A stretch of DNA of 64,000 bases. It comes from Paenirhizobium selenitireducens ATCC BAA-1503. GTDB lineage: Bacteria; Pseudomonadota; Alphaproteobacteria; Rhizobiales; Rhizobiaceae. The stretch is from contig NZ_JAEG01000001.1 in the NCBI RefSeq assembly GCF_000518785.1, forward strand, positions 434,001 through 498,000, given 5' to 3'. Positions within the stretch are counted from its first letter, which is position 1; each line of letters starts with the position of its first letter. Under the pieces are notes generated by a model. That model had not been told where the DNA came from, searched no databases, and worked only from the letters and a program-made list of their open reading frames with translations. This document shows positions 39,501-48,150 of the stretch, in pieces. The translations under genes and the position numbers were made by a program.

Positions 39501-42055
39501 CCTTCGACAGCCGCACCGCCCAGATCGACGAACGCCTGTCGACCATGGACCGCGCCCTCAATATCGGCCTCGACAACGTCAACCGCACGATCGAGGGCAA
39601 GGCCGCCGGCCTCGCCGCCGCGTTGCGTGGCGCCGTTGCCGATGCCGCCCGCGACCTCGACGGCGAAGCCCAGCGCTCCGTCGAACTGCTCAACCAGACG
39701 GGCGCCCAGTTTGCCGAGCGGATCGGCGAACGCAGCGCCGAACTCAGCCGCACGGTCGAGGAGAAGTCCGAAGACCTCGCCAACCGCATTTCCGAAACGC
39801 AGACCCGCCTTGCCGGCCAGGCAGCGGCCGTGGCCCAGACCTTCGCCGAAGCCGGCGACGTCATCGCCAACAAGGTGGCGGAAGCGGAAGCCCTCGTCGG
39901 CAGCCAGATCTCGGCGCTGTCGGGTACACTCTCGGATGCCGGCTCGGCACTCGAGGCCCGGGCAACCGCGATCCGAGAGCAGCTTTCCGGCAATACCGCA
40001 GAAATCACCTCGACCATGGATGCCGTCGAAAAGGCGCTCGAAGCGCGCGGCAACACCATTCGCACGGTGCTCGACGAGCGAACCCGCGAACTCAACTCGA
40101 TGCTCGCATCCCGCTCGGCCGAACTGTCGCGCCTAATCGACGAGAAGGCGGCCCCGCTGGTCGCCGACTATGCCGAGACCGGCCGCACGGCCGCGGAGCG
40201 GATCGCCGAGGCAGCGGCACTGAGCACCGAACGCCTGCGTGCCGAGAACAATGCGATCGTCGATGCGATCGGCTACCGGGCCGACAAGGCGGCCGAGACC
40301 ATCAATGCGGCCGAGACGAGCCTGACGCAAAGCGCCGGACGCCTGATCGATCGCCTGAGCGAAAGCAATTCGGGCCTCGCCAACATGATCGAGCAGGTGG
40401 CCGCCAATATCGTGGCTGCCGATGGCCAGCTTGGCCAGACGACCGAGCGCTTCGCCGCAACCACGTCCAAGGCCGCCGACCTGCTGCAGACCTCCGGTCG
40501 CCTGCTCGATGGCAAGCTCGAGCGGCTGGCCGCCGTCTCCGGCGAGACCCTGTCGCAGGTCACCTCGATCGTCGGCCGCTTCGGCGATCACTCGAAGGTC
40601 CTGAGCCAGGCCTCCGACCTTCTTTCCGCCGCCCAGTCGAACCTTGTCGGCACCCTCGAGGAACGCCAGCAGGCGCTCCGCGATCTCGCCGTCGGCCTCG
40701 TCAAGCGCTCGGAAGAGATCGAGACGACGATGCAGAACCTCGGCAACATGGTCGACAGCGCATTCGAGCGCGCCGAACAGCGGTCGGGGCAGGTCGCAGG
40801 CAACCTGCGCCAGAGCATCCAGACCTCCTTTGCCGACATCGGCAAGATCCTGTCCGAGACGGAAAAGCAGGCGCTCTCCACCGCCGGCAACATGCGCGGT
40901 GCGCTGATGTCGGCTGGCGAAGACGCCAACCGCGCCATCGAGAAGACCCTGTCGGAAGCCGAGAAGCGTTCGGGCGACCTCGCCGACCGTCTGCGCGGCG
41001 GGCTCACCGCATCGCTATCGGACGTCGACAAGCTGCTCGGCGAAGCCGGGCGCAAGTCCGACGGTGCCGCCAACCATCTGCGCGAAGCCATGCGCCAGGC
41101 GGTCGAGGAAGCGGTCACCCGCTTTGCAGGCGCGACCGACGAGATCCGCCGCTCGGCCCAGGACATCCGCAAGGAACTGGACATGACCCGCAGCGAGCTG
41201 AAGCGTGGGGCGTTCGACCTGCCGGAAGAGGCCAAGGAAAGCGCTGCCGCCATGCGCCGTGCCGTGTCCGAGCAGATCAAGGCGCTGCAGGACATCTCGC
41301 AGCTCGTCGGCCGTTCGACCCAGGTCCTGGAAATCTCCGAGCCTGTCGCCCGCAAGCTGGCCGAAGCAAAGCCCGTCGAGGCACCGAGAAGGCCCCCTGC
41401 GCCCGCTCCGGCTCCCGTCGTCGCCCAGCAGCCTGCGCCGGCACCTGTCGTGGCCCCCGCTCCAGTACCGGCACCGGCACCGGCCCGCGCGATGGAGCCG
41501 CTTGGCCTGCGCGGCAGCATCAATCCATCGACCGCCCCTGCTCCCTCTGCAGGCGGCGTATCCGGCGGATGGATCAGCGACCTGCTGCGCGGCGCCTCGC
41601 GCGACGAGCATGAGGAAGCGGTCGCGGCACCCGCTCCGCGCGCGCCCGCACCCCGTCCGGCCGCCGAGGCCCCGGCCGCACCGCGCCAGGCCGACACCCG
41701 CAATCCGCGCCACATGGTGGAATCGCTGAACTCGCTGTCGGTGGACATCGCCCGCGCCATCGACCACGACGCATCGGTCGATCTGTGGCGCCGCTACCAG
41801 CGTGGCGAGCGCGACGTCTTCACCCGCCGGCTCTATACGCTGAAGGGCCAGCAGACCTTCGACGAGATCAAGCGCAAGTATGACCGCGAACCGGAGTTCC
41901 GCGTCGCCGTCGACCGCTACATCGCCGACTTCGAAAAGCTGCTCGGCGACGTCGCCCGCACCGACCGCGACAAGACCGTCACCCAGTCCTACCTGACCTC
42001 CGATACCGGCAAGGTCTACACCATGCTGGCCCATGCCGCAGGTCGGTTCAGCTGA
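36596..42055 (+). CDS. Giant coiled-coil membrane protein, growth-pole-ring (GPR/TipN-like) type
   Basis: The 1819-residue protein has an acidic, probably disordered N-terminus (1-110) and two membrane helices (about 113-133 and 151-173). About 1400 residues of almost uninterrupted helix follow, with degenerate repeats of the form LxxRxxxIxxxL plus the doublet TMASGLSGIGDTMASGLAG near residue 760. This region resembles apolipoprotein-type amphipathic repeats. A Pro/Ala-rich linker (about 1598-1645) and a globular C-terminus of about 130 residues (from NPRHMVESLNSL) end it. This layout matches the growth pole ring protein of Agrobacterium, which organises polar growth and relates to Caulobacter TipN. 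The ATG at 36596 has GAGG nine bases upstream; the longer frame lacks one. Confidence 0.85.
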   Translation: MANNKTVESIDDSAFQALEAALRIDFDEQETPAARGRQASDAPEAKVSESSNQRPAAPKKSTERRPARGADLAPEMAPKAPAFEPANDASRRNPAAIMRTLEGASMPGAMRNATIVSVLWMLGAIGLSQLLYGTAIWQAPTVADVVAMPGVVAIFVGTIIPVMLFFAFAIMMARAHDLRNAARSMAEVALRLAEPETIASERIMTVGQAVRREVSAMNEGIERTIARATELETLVHSEVTALERSYSDNELRVRGLVHELGSERDAIVTHAERIRSSIVGAHDQLKEELSLATEEIAVRLATSGEAFASLIDTRAAALMEKSDAAATSIGSLLSSKTENLVQTLSASGISLASEFDTRLQQLTGTLQQRGRELLGEFETRASTLDANTEKLNAALSERARQLNETLAERTREIADSLTSGEQGITSSLDEVLAKLNATLDDKGAAFRHSLQSSADDAIVDLDLRSGLFEDRLQATIGLVNSAFDERVAEFASAFDQRAGSLDSKLMESLARINETVTGGSEAIDGILNSSIERLGSTLTDQSFALATAVGTGQELIDDALSTRAQEIADAMSARALALSESLENAHKRIDAVMEERGGALYSALSDNQNRFEETLSSRAETIVNALAGNQDRFAETLDSKAREIADTLASGQQRLDQTLEGRASTLIEAVSGTESRLAEALDRRTATIIETVADADQRLEAAFADKAEAIRSAYSENQDRLDLSLAGHAAYLASTLEQAGEQLEKSLGEGTSRIGETMASGLSGIGDTMASGLAGIDGKLSDTHERIRATLEERGNAIDLTLRSAQEQLDGTLAEQGAAIGASIAASTGMLEMTLEEREEALRRAIDESGKALDERLRGTAGALTSQIGEAASEITRTAQDFSGRIEQSVGGMANRIDDTSTRIEVSLETLEERIKNGLDGVDTRIGDAGEKFAGRLTEKVSDLERVGSDAVERVSRVLDDGATKVAETFDSRTAQIDERLSTMDRALNIGLDNVNRTIEGKAAGLAAALRGAVADAARDLDGEAQRSVELLNQTGAQFAERIGERSAELSRTVEEKSEDLANRISETQTRLAGQAAAVAQTFAEAGDVIANKVAEAEALVGSQISALSGTLSDAGSALEARATAIREQLSGNTAEITSTMDAVEKALEARGNTIRTVLDERTRELNSMLASRSAELSRLIDEKAAPLVADYAETGRTAAERIAEAAALSTERLRAENNAIVDAIGYRADKAAETINAAETSLTQSAGRLIDRLSESNSGLANMIEQVAANIVAADGQLGQTTERFAATTSKAADLLQTSGRLLDGKLERLAAVSGETLSQVTSIVGRFGDHSKVLSQASDLLSAAQSNLVGTLEERQQALRDLAVGLVKRSEEIETTMQNLGNMVDSAFERAEQRSGQVAGNLRQSIQTSFADIGKILSETEKQALSTAGNMRGALMSAGEDANRAIEKTLSEAEKRSGDLADRLRGGLTASLSDVDKLLGEAGRKSDGAANHLREAMRQAVEEAVTRFAGATDEIRRSAQDIRKELDMTRSELKRGAFDLPEEAKESAAAMRRAVSEQIKALQDISQLVGRSTQVLEISEPVARKLAEAKPVEAPRRPPAPAPAPVVAQQPAPAPVVAPAPVPAPAPARAMEPLGLRGSINPSTAPAPSAGGVSGGWISDLLRGASRDEHEEAVAAPAPRAPAPRPAAEAPAAPRQADTRNPRHMVESLNSLSVDIARAIDHDASVDLWRRYQRGERDVFTRRLYTLKGQQTFDEIKRKYDREPEFRVAVDRYIADFEKLLGDVARTDRDKTVTQSYLTSDTGKVYTMLAHAAGRFS

Positions 42056-42112
42056 GACCGGAACGCCGGCGGGTTACCGCCGGCCGTTGACGGATAGGAC
42101 GTAGAAAGACAA

Positions 42113-42147
42113 GAGCCCCGGCGCCTCAATGGCCCGGGGCTCTTTCT
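42113..42147. terminator. Bidirectional terminator between the polar protein and the Mla operon
   Basis: GAGCCCCG (42113-42120) pairs with CGGGGCTC (42135-42142), with a T-rich run on the plus side (TTTCTTG) and AAAGACAA on the left, which reads as a T-rich run on the minus strand. It separates convergent genes. Confidence 0.8.
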
Positions 42148-42196
42148 TGTTTCTCGCGTATGAGGCACCGAACGACCGGGTCCCCGGCTGCTGCCC

Positions 42197-42847
42197 TTAG
42201 ATCTGGGTCAGCGTCCAGGCGACGATTTCCGCACTCACCCGGCCGAAGGCCCGGTCCATGGCGCGGATATAGGCCTCGTTGGACGAGCCCGACGCCGGCT
42301 CGCTGGCGCTGAACACCTTCTGCGCCTTGACTGCGCCGTTGCGGTCGTTGAGCAGCTTGACGGAGATCTCGACGATCCCGCGGTCGCCACCGACCGTGTC
42401 GATCTCGAAGGCTCGCACATCGGTGATCAGCTGGTAGTCGATGGCCAGACCCTGGCCGGGCTTGCCGACGCCGTCCAGCTTGCCGGTGTTCTCGAAGGTT
42501 TCGACCAGCTTGGCCTGAACCATCCGGGTCAGCTTGTCGCTCCACTGCGAGTTCGACAGATAGCGGATCTCGGAGGGCGAGACGCGCACCAGCACCTGCT
42601 CGCTGTCCAACGCCTTCAACGCCGACGGATCGGCGACCAGCAGCTGGCGGCTGCGGGCCGGCGCGCTGCTCTTGACGTCGGGTGCCGCCGTGATGTCGAA
42701 CGTATCGTTCGCCGCCTTCGACCCGCAGGACGACAGACCCGCGACCAGCAGCGGCACGAGGATCGCCGCCCTCATTGCCGTCGTGCAACGCGCCATGCTA
42801 GCGGCTCCGCCCATGTGACCCCTGCCCCTTCCCGTCCTGTTCGTCAT
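42197..42847 (-). CDS. ABC-type transport auxiliary lipoprotein (PqiC/Mla-associated)
   Basis: The 216-residue product has a lipobox GLSSC with the lipidated Cys41. The mature domain has the ABC-transporter auxiliary lipoprotein layout (PARSRQLLVADPSALKALDSEQVLVR, then a C-terminal SNEAYIRAMDRAFGRV helix). In PqiC-like proteins this domain helps the MCE substrate-binding protein bridge to the outer membrane. The start at 42847 overlaps the mlaD stop (ATGA), supporting coupling. Internal Met codons at 42796 (GGAG upstream) and 42775 would give a more normal, shorter signal peptide. Confidence 0.8.
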   Translation of the reverse strand: MTNRTGRGRGHMGGAASMARCTTAMRAAILVPLLVAGLSSCGSKAANDTFDITAAPDVKSSAPARSRQLLVADPSALKALDSEQVLVRVSPSEIRYLSNSQWSDKLTRMVQAKLVETFENTGKLDGVGKPGQGLAIDYQLITDVRAFEIDTVGGDRGIVEISVKLLNDRNGAVKAQKVFSASEPASGSSNEAYIRAMDRAFGRVSAEIVAWTLTQI

Positions 42848-44214
42848 CGTCTCGTCCGCCCGTCAAACTGCTTGACGTTGTCGCCGCCGAACAGCAGCCG
42901 CTGCGGATCATTGTCGAAATTTGTAATCGCGTCGTTCAGACCGCGCACCGTCTGGCGCGTATCGGTGACCAGCGACTGGATGTCCCTGAGCCCGGTATTG
43001 GAGAAGCGCGCCAGATTGTCGGCGATCGGGCCGATCTTGGAATTCAGGTTGTCGGCGGCACCGCGGATCGATTGCAGCGTCTTGCGCGCCTCGGCGCTCA
43101 GTGAATTCGCCTCGCCGGAACCGAGGAAGGAATCGACCTTCTTCAGGATGCCGTCGATCTGGTCCGATGCATTGTTCAGCTTGTTGGAAAGCTGGGTGAA
43201 GTCGGTGATCGCCTGGTCGATGTCCTGGGTGCGATCGGTAATGCTCTGGCTAAGATCCTTGAAGCCGCTGATCGCTTCGCGCGCATCGGCGGATGCGACC
43301 GAGACATCGTCCATCACCTGGGTGATCTTCTGGGAATCGACCGCGGCGATCACCGCATCGACCCTGCCCAGCGTCCTGTCGGCATTCTCGCCGAACTTCT
43401 GGAAGGTCGCAGCCGTGTCGCGGAAGGTCTCGATCGCCGGGCCGATCGTATCCGAGGCGTCGGCGAAATTGCCGGTGAACGCCTCGGTATTGGTGAGAAT
43501 CTGGTCGATCTTGTCCGAATTGAGCGCCTTGAACAGGCTCTCGGCCGCCCCGAGCGTCGAGTCGAGCCGGCCCGACAGGCCGGAGACCGAGTCCGACAGC
43601 GCGCTGACGCTTTGCAGGAACGTGTCGATGCCATCGGCATTGTCGGCCAGCGACTTGGAGAAGGTCTCGGCATTCTTGACGGTATTGGTCAGCGGATCGC
43701 GGGCATCGGTGAGGAAGCCCTGCAACTGGCCGATCGCATCGTCGGCACGCTTCAGGATCTTGTCGGCGGTCGCCAGAAGGTTGGTGACGCTCGACTGATC
43801 GGCGAGCAATACCGCCGGCTCACCGGTGGCGATCGCCTTCTCGAGAATATTGGCGTCCCCCGCATTACCGCCGGACAGTTCGATATAGGCCGCCCCGGTC
43901 AGGCCCTGAATCTCGAGCACCGCCTTGGTCGAGGCGGTGACGGGAGCGTCGGCCCGAACCTCGGTGAAAGCCACCGAGAACTGCGGATCTTCCTTGTCGA
44001 TGTAGAGGCTGCGCACCGAGCCGACGGCGATGCCGTTGAAGCGCACCGGCGAACCGATGCTCAGGCCGTTGGCCGAGCCCGGGATGCGGATGGCCAGCGG
44101 CGCGAGCGTCCCGCCACGGCCGTACTCCGCCATCCAGTAGACGAAGCCGAAGGCGGCCGCGATGACGAGCATCGTGAAAAAGCCGACGATCGCATAATTG
44201 GCTTTGGTTTCCAT
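42844..44214 (-). CDS. mlaD: MlaD/MCE-domain protein of the lipid transport system
   Basis: The 456-residue protein has an N-terminal membrane anchor (about residues 8-28), an MCE domain at about 38-118 (IPGSANGLSIGSPVRFNGIAVGSVRSL, then LEIQGLTGAAYIELSGG) and a long alpha-helical tail. The tail is much longer than in the roughly 180-residue E. coli MlaD and more like rhizobial and actinobacterial MCE proteins. It should bind phospholipid in the periplasm and form a ring or tube with itself. It overlaps mlaF by one base and the auxiliary lipoprotein by four. Confidence 0.88.
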   Translation of the reverse strand: METKANYAIVGFFTMLVIAAAFGFVYWMAEYGRGGTLAPLAIRIPGSANGLSIGSPVRFNGIAVGSVRSLYIDKEDPQFSVAFTEVRADAPVTASTKAVLEIQGLTGAAYIELSGGNAGDANILEKAIATGEPAVLLADQSSVTNLLATADKILKRADDAIGQLQGFLTDARDPLTNTVKNAETFSKSLADNADGIDTFLQSVSALSDSVSGLSGRLDSTLGAAESLFKALNSDKIDQILTNTEAFTGNFADASDTIGPAIETFRDTAATFQKFGENADRTLGRVDAVIAAVDSQKITQVMDDVSVASADAREAISGFKDLSQSITDRTQDIDQAITDFTQLSNKLNNASDQIDGILKKVDSFLGSGEANSLSAEARKTLQSIRGAADNLNSKIGPIADNLARFSNTGLRDIQSLVTDTRQTVRGLNDAITNFDNDPQRLLFGGDNVKQFDGRTRR

Positions 44215-45041
44215 CAGTCAGTCACTCTACCGGATACCACCGGGTCGCCCCGGCGAGGAATGGAACGGGCCCGCTTGCCCCTGAAATAGGATTTGACCCA
44301 CGGATCGTCGCTGGCGAGCATATCTTCTAAGGTGCCTTCGACCAAGACTCGCTTTTGTCCCAGAACAGCAATGCGGTCGCAGACCGAAAACAGGCTGTCG
44401 AGGTCATGGGTGACCATATAGACGGTCAATCCCAGCGTGTCGCGCAGTCTCGCGATCAACTCGTCGAATTCCGCGGCCCCGATCGGGTCGAGGCCGGACG
44501 TCGGCTCGTCGAGGAAGACCAGATCCGGGTCGAGCGCCAGCGCGCGCGCCAGTGCCGCGCGTTTGATCATGCCCCCGGACAATTCCGACGGATACTTGTC
44601 CGCCGCATCCGGGTCGAGGCCGACCAGATCCAGTTTGAGATAGGCAAGCTCATCCATCAGCCACTTCGGCAGGTCGAGATATTCACGCATCGGCAGCTGG
44701 ATGTTCTCCTTCACGGTCAGCGCCGAAAACAGCGCACCGTGCTGGAACAAGACGCCCAGCCGCGTGTCGAGTTCCATCCGCGTGCGCTCATCCACCGTAT
44801 TATAGTCGGAACCCAGGATTTCGATCGCGCCCGAGCGGCGCGGCAGCAGCCGCAGGACCGTGCGCATCAGCACCGACTTGCCGGCACCGGACGCGCCGAC
44901 GAAACCGAGAATTTCGCCGCGATAGATGTCGAGGTCGAGATTGTCGAGAACGACCTTGCTGCCGAAGGCGACCGTCAGGCCCTTGACCGACAGCACCTTC
45001 TCGCGCTCGTTGTTGTCCACCGCCTCGGTCTCCGTGTTCAC
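44214..45041 (-). CDS. mlaF: ABC transporter ATP-binding protein MlaF
   Basis: The 275-residue ATPase energises lipid transport by the Mla complex. Walker A is GASGAGKS at residues 49-56, the ABC signature LSGGM follows, and Walker B with the catalytic Glu is LVFLDEPTSGLDP. The C-terminal extension after about residue 240 is typical of MlaF. I chose the GTG at 45041 because GAGGTGG lies just upstream; the frame continues 17 codons further, overlapping mlaE. The spacing to the mlaE stop is then 10 bp. Confidence 0.9.
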   Translation of the reverse strand: MNTETEAVDNNEREKVLSVKGLTVAFGSKVVLDNLDLDIYRGEILGFVGASGAGKSVLMRTVLRLLPRRSGAIEILGSDYNTVDERTRMELDTRLGVLFQHGALFSALTVKENIQLPMREYLDLPKWLMDELAYLKLDLVGLDPDAADKYPSELSGGMIKRAALARALALDPDLVFLDEPTSGLDPIGAAEFDELIARLRDTLGLTVYMVTHDLDSLFSVCDRIAVLGQKRVLVEGTLEDMLASDDPWVKSYFRGKRARSIPRRGDPVVSGRVTD

Positions 45042-45051
45042 GCCCGCCACC

Positions 45052-46230
45052 TCAGAAGTCGATTGCCGAGTAGAAGATCGCGAACAGCGCATCCACCAGG
45101 ATCACGACGAAGATCGCCTTCACCACCGCCGCCGTGACATGTCGTCCGAGAGACTCGGCGCTGCCACCGACCTTCATGCCCTCGACTGCGGACACGATGC
45201 CGATGATCAGGGCCATGAAGGGTGCCTTGATCATGCCGGACGCCACGGTCGAGTAGTCGATCGCATCATGCAGACGCGTGGTGAACACGTCGAAGGTGAT
45301 GTCGGAGTAGCTCCAGGCGACCACGGAGGCGCCATAGAGCGCCGAGAAATTGGCGATGATGGTCAGCAGTGGCAGCACGACGGTCAGGGCCACCAGACGG
45401 GGAAACACCAGGACGCCGATCGGATTGAGACCGATTACCTTCAGGGCATCGATCTCCTCGCGCATCTTCATCGAGCCGATCTCGGCCGTGATCGCGCTGC
45501 CGGAACGGCCGGCGATCATGATCGCCGTCAGCAGAACGCCGATCTCGCGCAACTGAAGAATGCCGACAAGGTCGACGACGAAGATCTCGGCGCCGAAATA
45601 GCGCAGCTGGAATGCGCCCTGCTGTGCAATGATCGCCCCGATCAGGAAGGACATCAGCATGATGATCGGCACCGCCCGGACACCCATGTGATCCATCTGG
45701 GTGACCACAGAGGCCGGAGAGATGCCGCTGCCGCGTCCGAGTTTGGTCTGCGCACCGTGCACGGCAGAGCCGAGCACGAACATCATCGCCACCACGTCGA
45801 ACCAGAGATCGACAATCGCCTTGCCGACCGGTGCGAACAGCCGCTCGAACAGTGGCCCCTTGGCAGGAGGCGGGGCCGGATGCTTGACGTCTTCCGGCAG
45901 GACCCGCAGCAGTTCGCGCATCGCCGGGGTGCCGCCGGTCAGCTTGATGTCGCCACCCGCTTTCTGGCGGGCGGCGACGAAGCGGCGGACCAGCCAGGCG
46001 CCTGCCATGTCCATTTCCGAAACCGCGTTGAGATCGACCTCGATCGGCCGGGTGCCGTCCACCGGAACGAGGCGCCCATTGTTCTGCAGCAAGGTGCCGA
46101 GGCTGTTGTTGCGCCAGGCGCCGGACAGCCGGATGCGATGCCCCTCGCCCGGCAAATCGTCGATATCAATCGCGGCGCTCTCTGGGTGTACCGACTTCAA
46201 GGTTCTGACAACTTCCACGCATTGCGCCAC
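45052..46230 (-). CDS. mlaE: MlaE permease with N-terminal STAS domain
   Basis: The 392-residue inner-membrane permease belongs to the MlaE/YrbE family. The first 120 residues form a STAS-like domain (IRLSGAWRNNSL, then EMDMAGAWLVRRF), a fusion seen in rhizobial MlaE; in E. coli the STAS protein MlaB is separate. The membrane domain has about five helices and the conserved cytoplasmic loop AGRSGSAITAEIGSMKMREEIDAL near residue 255, which contacts the ATPase. It leads the operon mlaE-mlaF-mlaD-lipoprotein. No mlaA is in the window. Confidence 0.9.
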   Translation of the reverse strand: MAQCVEVVRTLKSVHPESAAIDIDDLPGEGHRIRLSGAWRNNSLGTLLQNNGRLVPVDGTRPIEVDLNAVSEMDMAGAWLVRRFVAARQKAGGDIKLTGGTPAMRELLRVLPEDVKHPAPPPAKGPLFERLFAPVGKAIVDLWFDVVAMMFVLGSAVHGAQTKLGRGSGISPASVVTQMDHMGVRAVPIIMLMSFLIGAIIAQQGAFQLRYFGAEIFVVDLVGILQLREIGVLLTAIMIAGRSGSAITAEIGSMKMREEIDALKVIGLNPIGVLVFPRLVALTVVLPLLTIIANFSALYGASVVAWSYSDITFDVFTTRLHDAIDYSTVASGMIKAPFMALIIGIVSAVEGMKVGGSAESLGRHVTAAVVKAIFVVILVDALFAIFYSAIDF

Positions 46231-46393
46231 ACGGGCTCAGCCAAATCGTCTTGCCAGCGCAAATCACTCAAGCGCGCAGTATAACGAGCCGGGCCGGCAA
46301 TGAAATCCTTAAGGAAGCGTTTATCGCCGCGCGTCACCATGAAGACACACGCGCCGCGGCCAGACCCGGCAGACATACGAATTCGCGTCGAGG

Positions 46394-47254
46394 CTAAGCC
46401 GCCTGGACGTCCTTCGCATTCGCCACTTCGGCGGTGATCGCCACGGCTGTCGCGCGGGGCGGCGCAAGGGCGGCGATCTTCTTGGCGGAGGCACCGATCA
46501 GATGGCCCCAGGAGATCAGCTCGAAGCGCCCGTCGAAATGCTCGACGATCGCCGTGCAGCTTTCCACCCAGTCGCCGGTATTGACGTAATGGATGCCGTC
46601 TATGTCTTCCATCACCGCATGGTGGATATGGCCGCAGATCACGCCATCCACGTCGTTGCGTCGGGCCTCCTCGGCGACGACGCGCTGGAATTCGCCGATG
46701 AAATTGACGGCCTGCTTCACCTGCAGCTTGGCCCAGGCGGAGAACGACCAATAGGGCATGCCGAGGCGGCGACGAACCGCGGCCAGCAGGATATTGATGT
46801 TGATCGCCATGTCGTAGGCCCAGTCGCCGAGATAGGCGACGAGGCGGGCATTGCGCACCACGACGTCGAATTCGTCACCGTGCAGAACGAGATATCGCTT
46901 GCCGTCGGCGGTCTCGTGGATCATCCGTTCGGCGACTTCGATGCCGCCGAAATGGGTGCCGGGAAAGCCGCGCAGAAATTCGTCATGATTGCCGGGAATG
47001 TAGACGATCCGGGTGCCCTTGCGCGCCTTGCGCAACAGCTTCTGGACGACGTCATTGCAGTCCTGCGGCCAGTACCAGCTGCGCTTCAGCCGCCAGCCGT
47101 CGACGATGTCGCCGACGAGAAAGATGGTCTCGGCCTCGTGGGTGCGCAGGAAATCGAGCAGGAAGTCCGCCTTGGCCGCCTTCGAGCCGAGATGCACGTC
47201 GGAAATGAACAGGGTTCTGAAGTGACGGATTTCCGAATCTGTATTCACGGTCAT
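46394..47254 (-). CDS. LpxH-like metallophosphoesterase
   Basis: The 286-residue calcineurin-like phosphoesterase carries all metal motifs: Asp19-Val-His21 in ISDVHLG, GDIVDGW at 48-54, GNHDE at 88-92, a distal HGDEFD, and GHIHH. The layout matches UDP-2,3-diacylglucosamine diphosphatase-like proteins of alphaproteobacteria. True lipid A function is uncertain because many of this order are thought to use LpxI. I start at the ATG at 47254 with GAGAGG just upstream; the longer frame overlaps the TetR gene. It is downstream of tetR on the same strand. Confidence 0.82.
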   Translation of the reverse strand: MTVNTDSEIRHFRTLFISDVHLGSKAAKADFLLDFLRTHEAETIFLVGDIVDGWRLKRSWYWPQDCNDVVQKLLRKARKGTRIVYIPGNHDEFLRGFPGTHFGGIEVAERMIHETADGKRYLVLHGDEFDVVVRNARLVAYLGDWAYDMAININILLAAVRRRLGMPYWSFSAWAKLQVKQAVNFIGEFQRVVAEEARRNDVDGVICGHIHHAVMEDIDGIHYVNTGDWVESCTAIVEHFDGRFELISWGHLIGASAKKIAALAPPRATAVAITAEVANAKDVQAA

Positions 47255-47354
47255 GGGCCTCTCGCTTGACGAGCCTTCGCCCCATCCAAAACCAGACTCG
47301 TGTTTCAGGATGATGACAGGCCGGCCCGCCAGCGGGTAGCGAACGGAAAACCGC

Positions 47355-47960
47355 CTATTGCTGGACCAGTTCGGGCAGTTCCAGACGGGCGATCTCGCCC
47401 GCCTCGGCGCGATCGACGCCGAGAGATACGAGAATAAGCTCGGCCACTTCGCTGCCCGCCTCACGCCAGCTCTTGTAGCCCTCCAGCACCAGCATCATGC
47501 CCGACAAGGTCGCGCCACCGATGATCGCGACCATGGAGGTGACCTGCTCCGGGCCGATGGCATAGCGACCATTGCCGATCGCCTTGACGATCTCTTCCGT
47601 CGACGATGCGGTCAGCAGTCCGCGCAGCGACTTGTTGCTGAAGCCGAACTGCACGATGAAGCGGCCCCATTGCGGCTCCTCATGCGCCCGGCGCAGGAAG
47701 AGGCGGATGCCGCAGGACAGCCGGCGCGCCGGATCGGCGATCTCGACGATGCTGACCCGCACCCGTTCCTGCATCTCGCAGGCGAGATCGCCCGCGACCT
47801 CCTCGAACAGCCGGTCGGGATTGGGCACGGCATTGTAGATCGTGCCGCGCGCCACGCCCGCCTCCTCGGCGAGATCGCTCACATTGACCCGGTTCGCGCC
47901 CAACCGCGCGAAAAGACGCATCGCCGCCTCATGGATGCGACACTGAACTCCAGACTTCAC
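47355..47960 (-). CDS. TetR/AcrR-family transcriptional regulator
   Basis: The 201-residue protein has a typical TetR N-terminal helix-turn-helix at about residues 9-50 (AAMRLFARLGANRVNVSDLAEEAGVARGTIYNAVPN) and a helical ligand/dimer domain. The ligand cannot be predicted. It is divergent from a 61-residue lipoprotein gene, and a perfect TTGAACA palindrome lies in the promoter spacer of that gene, the expected position for a TetR operator controlling both sides. Confidence 0.9.
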   Translation of the reverse strand: MKSGVQCRIHEAAMRLFARLGANRVNVSDLAEEAGVARGTIYNAVPNPDRLFEEVAGDLACEMQERVRVSIVEIADPARRLSCGIRLFLRRAHEEPQWGRFIVQFGFSNKSLRGLLTASSTEEIVKAIGNGRYAIGPEQVTSMVAIIGGATLSGMMLVLEGYKSWREAGSEVAELILVSLGVDRAEAGEIARLELPELVQQ

Positions 47961-48045
47961 GGCCGACTCCCTTCAGAACTTCCTACTCGTAGCGCACCGG
48001 GCGCCTACAAGCCAAGACCCACATAAATTTTCTAGGGCAACAACG

Positions 48046-48075
48046 TTGACATTTGAACATAAGTGTTCAATATGA
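48046..48075 (+). promoter_or_regulatory. Promoter with palindromic operator for the small lipoprotein
   Basis: TTGACA (48046-48051) is followed after 17 bp by AATATG (48069-48074). The spacer is filled by a perfect palindrome TTGAACA-TAAG-TGTTCAA (48053-48070), so a bound repressor would block RNA polymerase. The divergent TetR regulator starts 93 bp away and is the likely binder. Confidence 0.6.
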
Positions 48076-48150
48076 GCCATGAAAGTTCAGACCCCCAAAC
48101 GACAGGCCACTGAGAGCCGCCGCGCGGGACATCCACCAGGAGAACAGATC

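Noticed and set aside
48079-48150. Longer N-terminus for the small lipoprotein from the ATG at 48079
   Set aside because: The ATG lies about 5 bp after the -10 box, and the added residues would spoil the lipoprotein signal.
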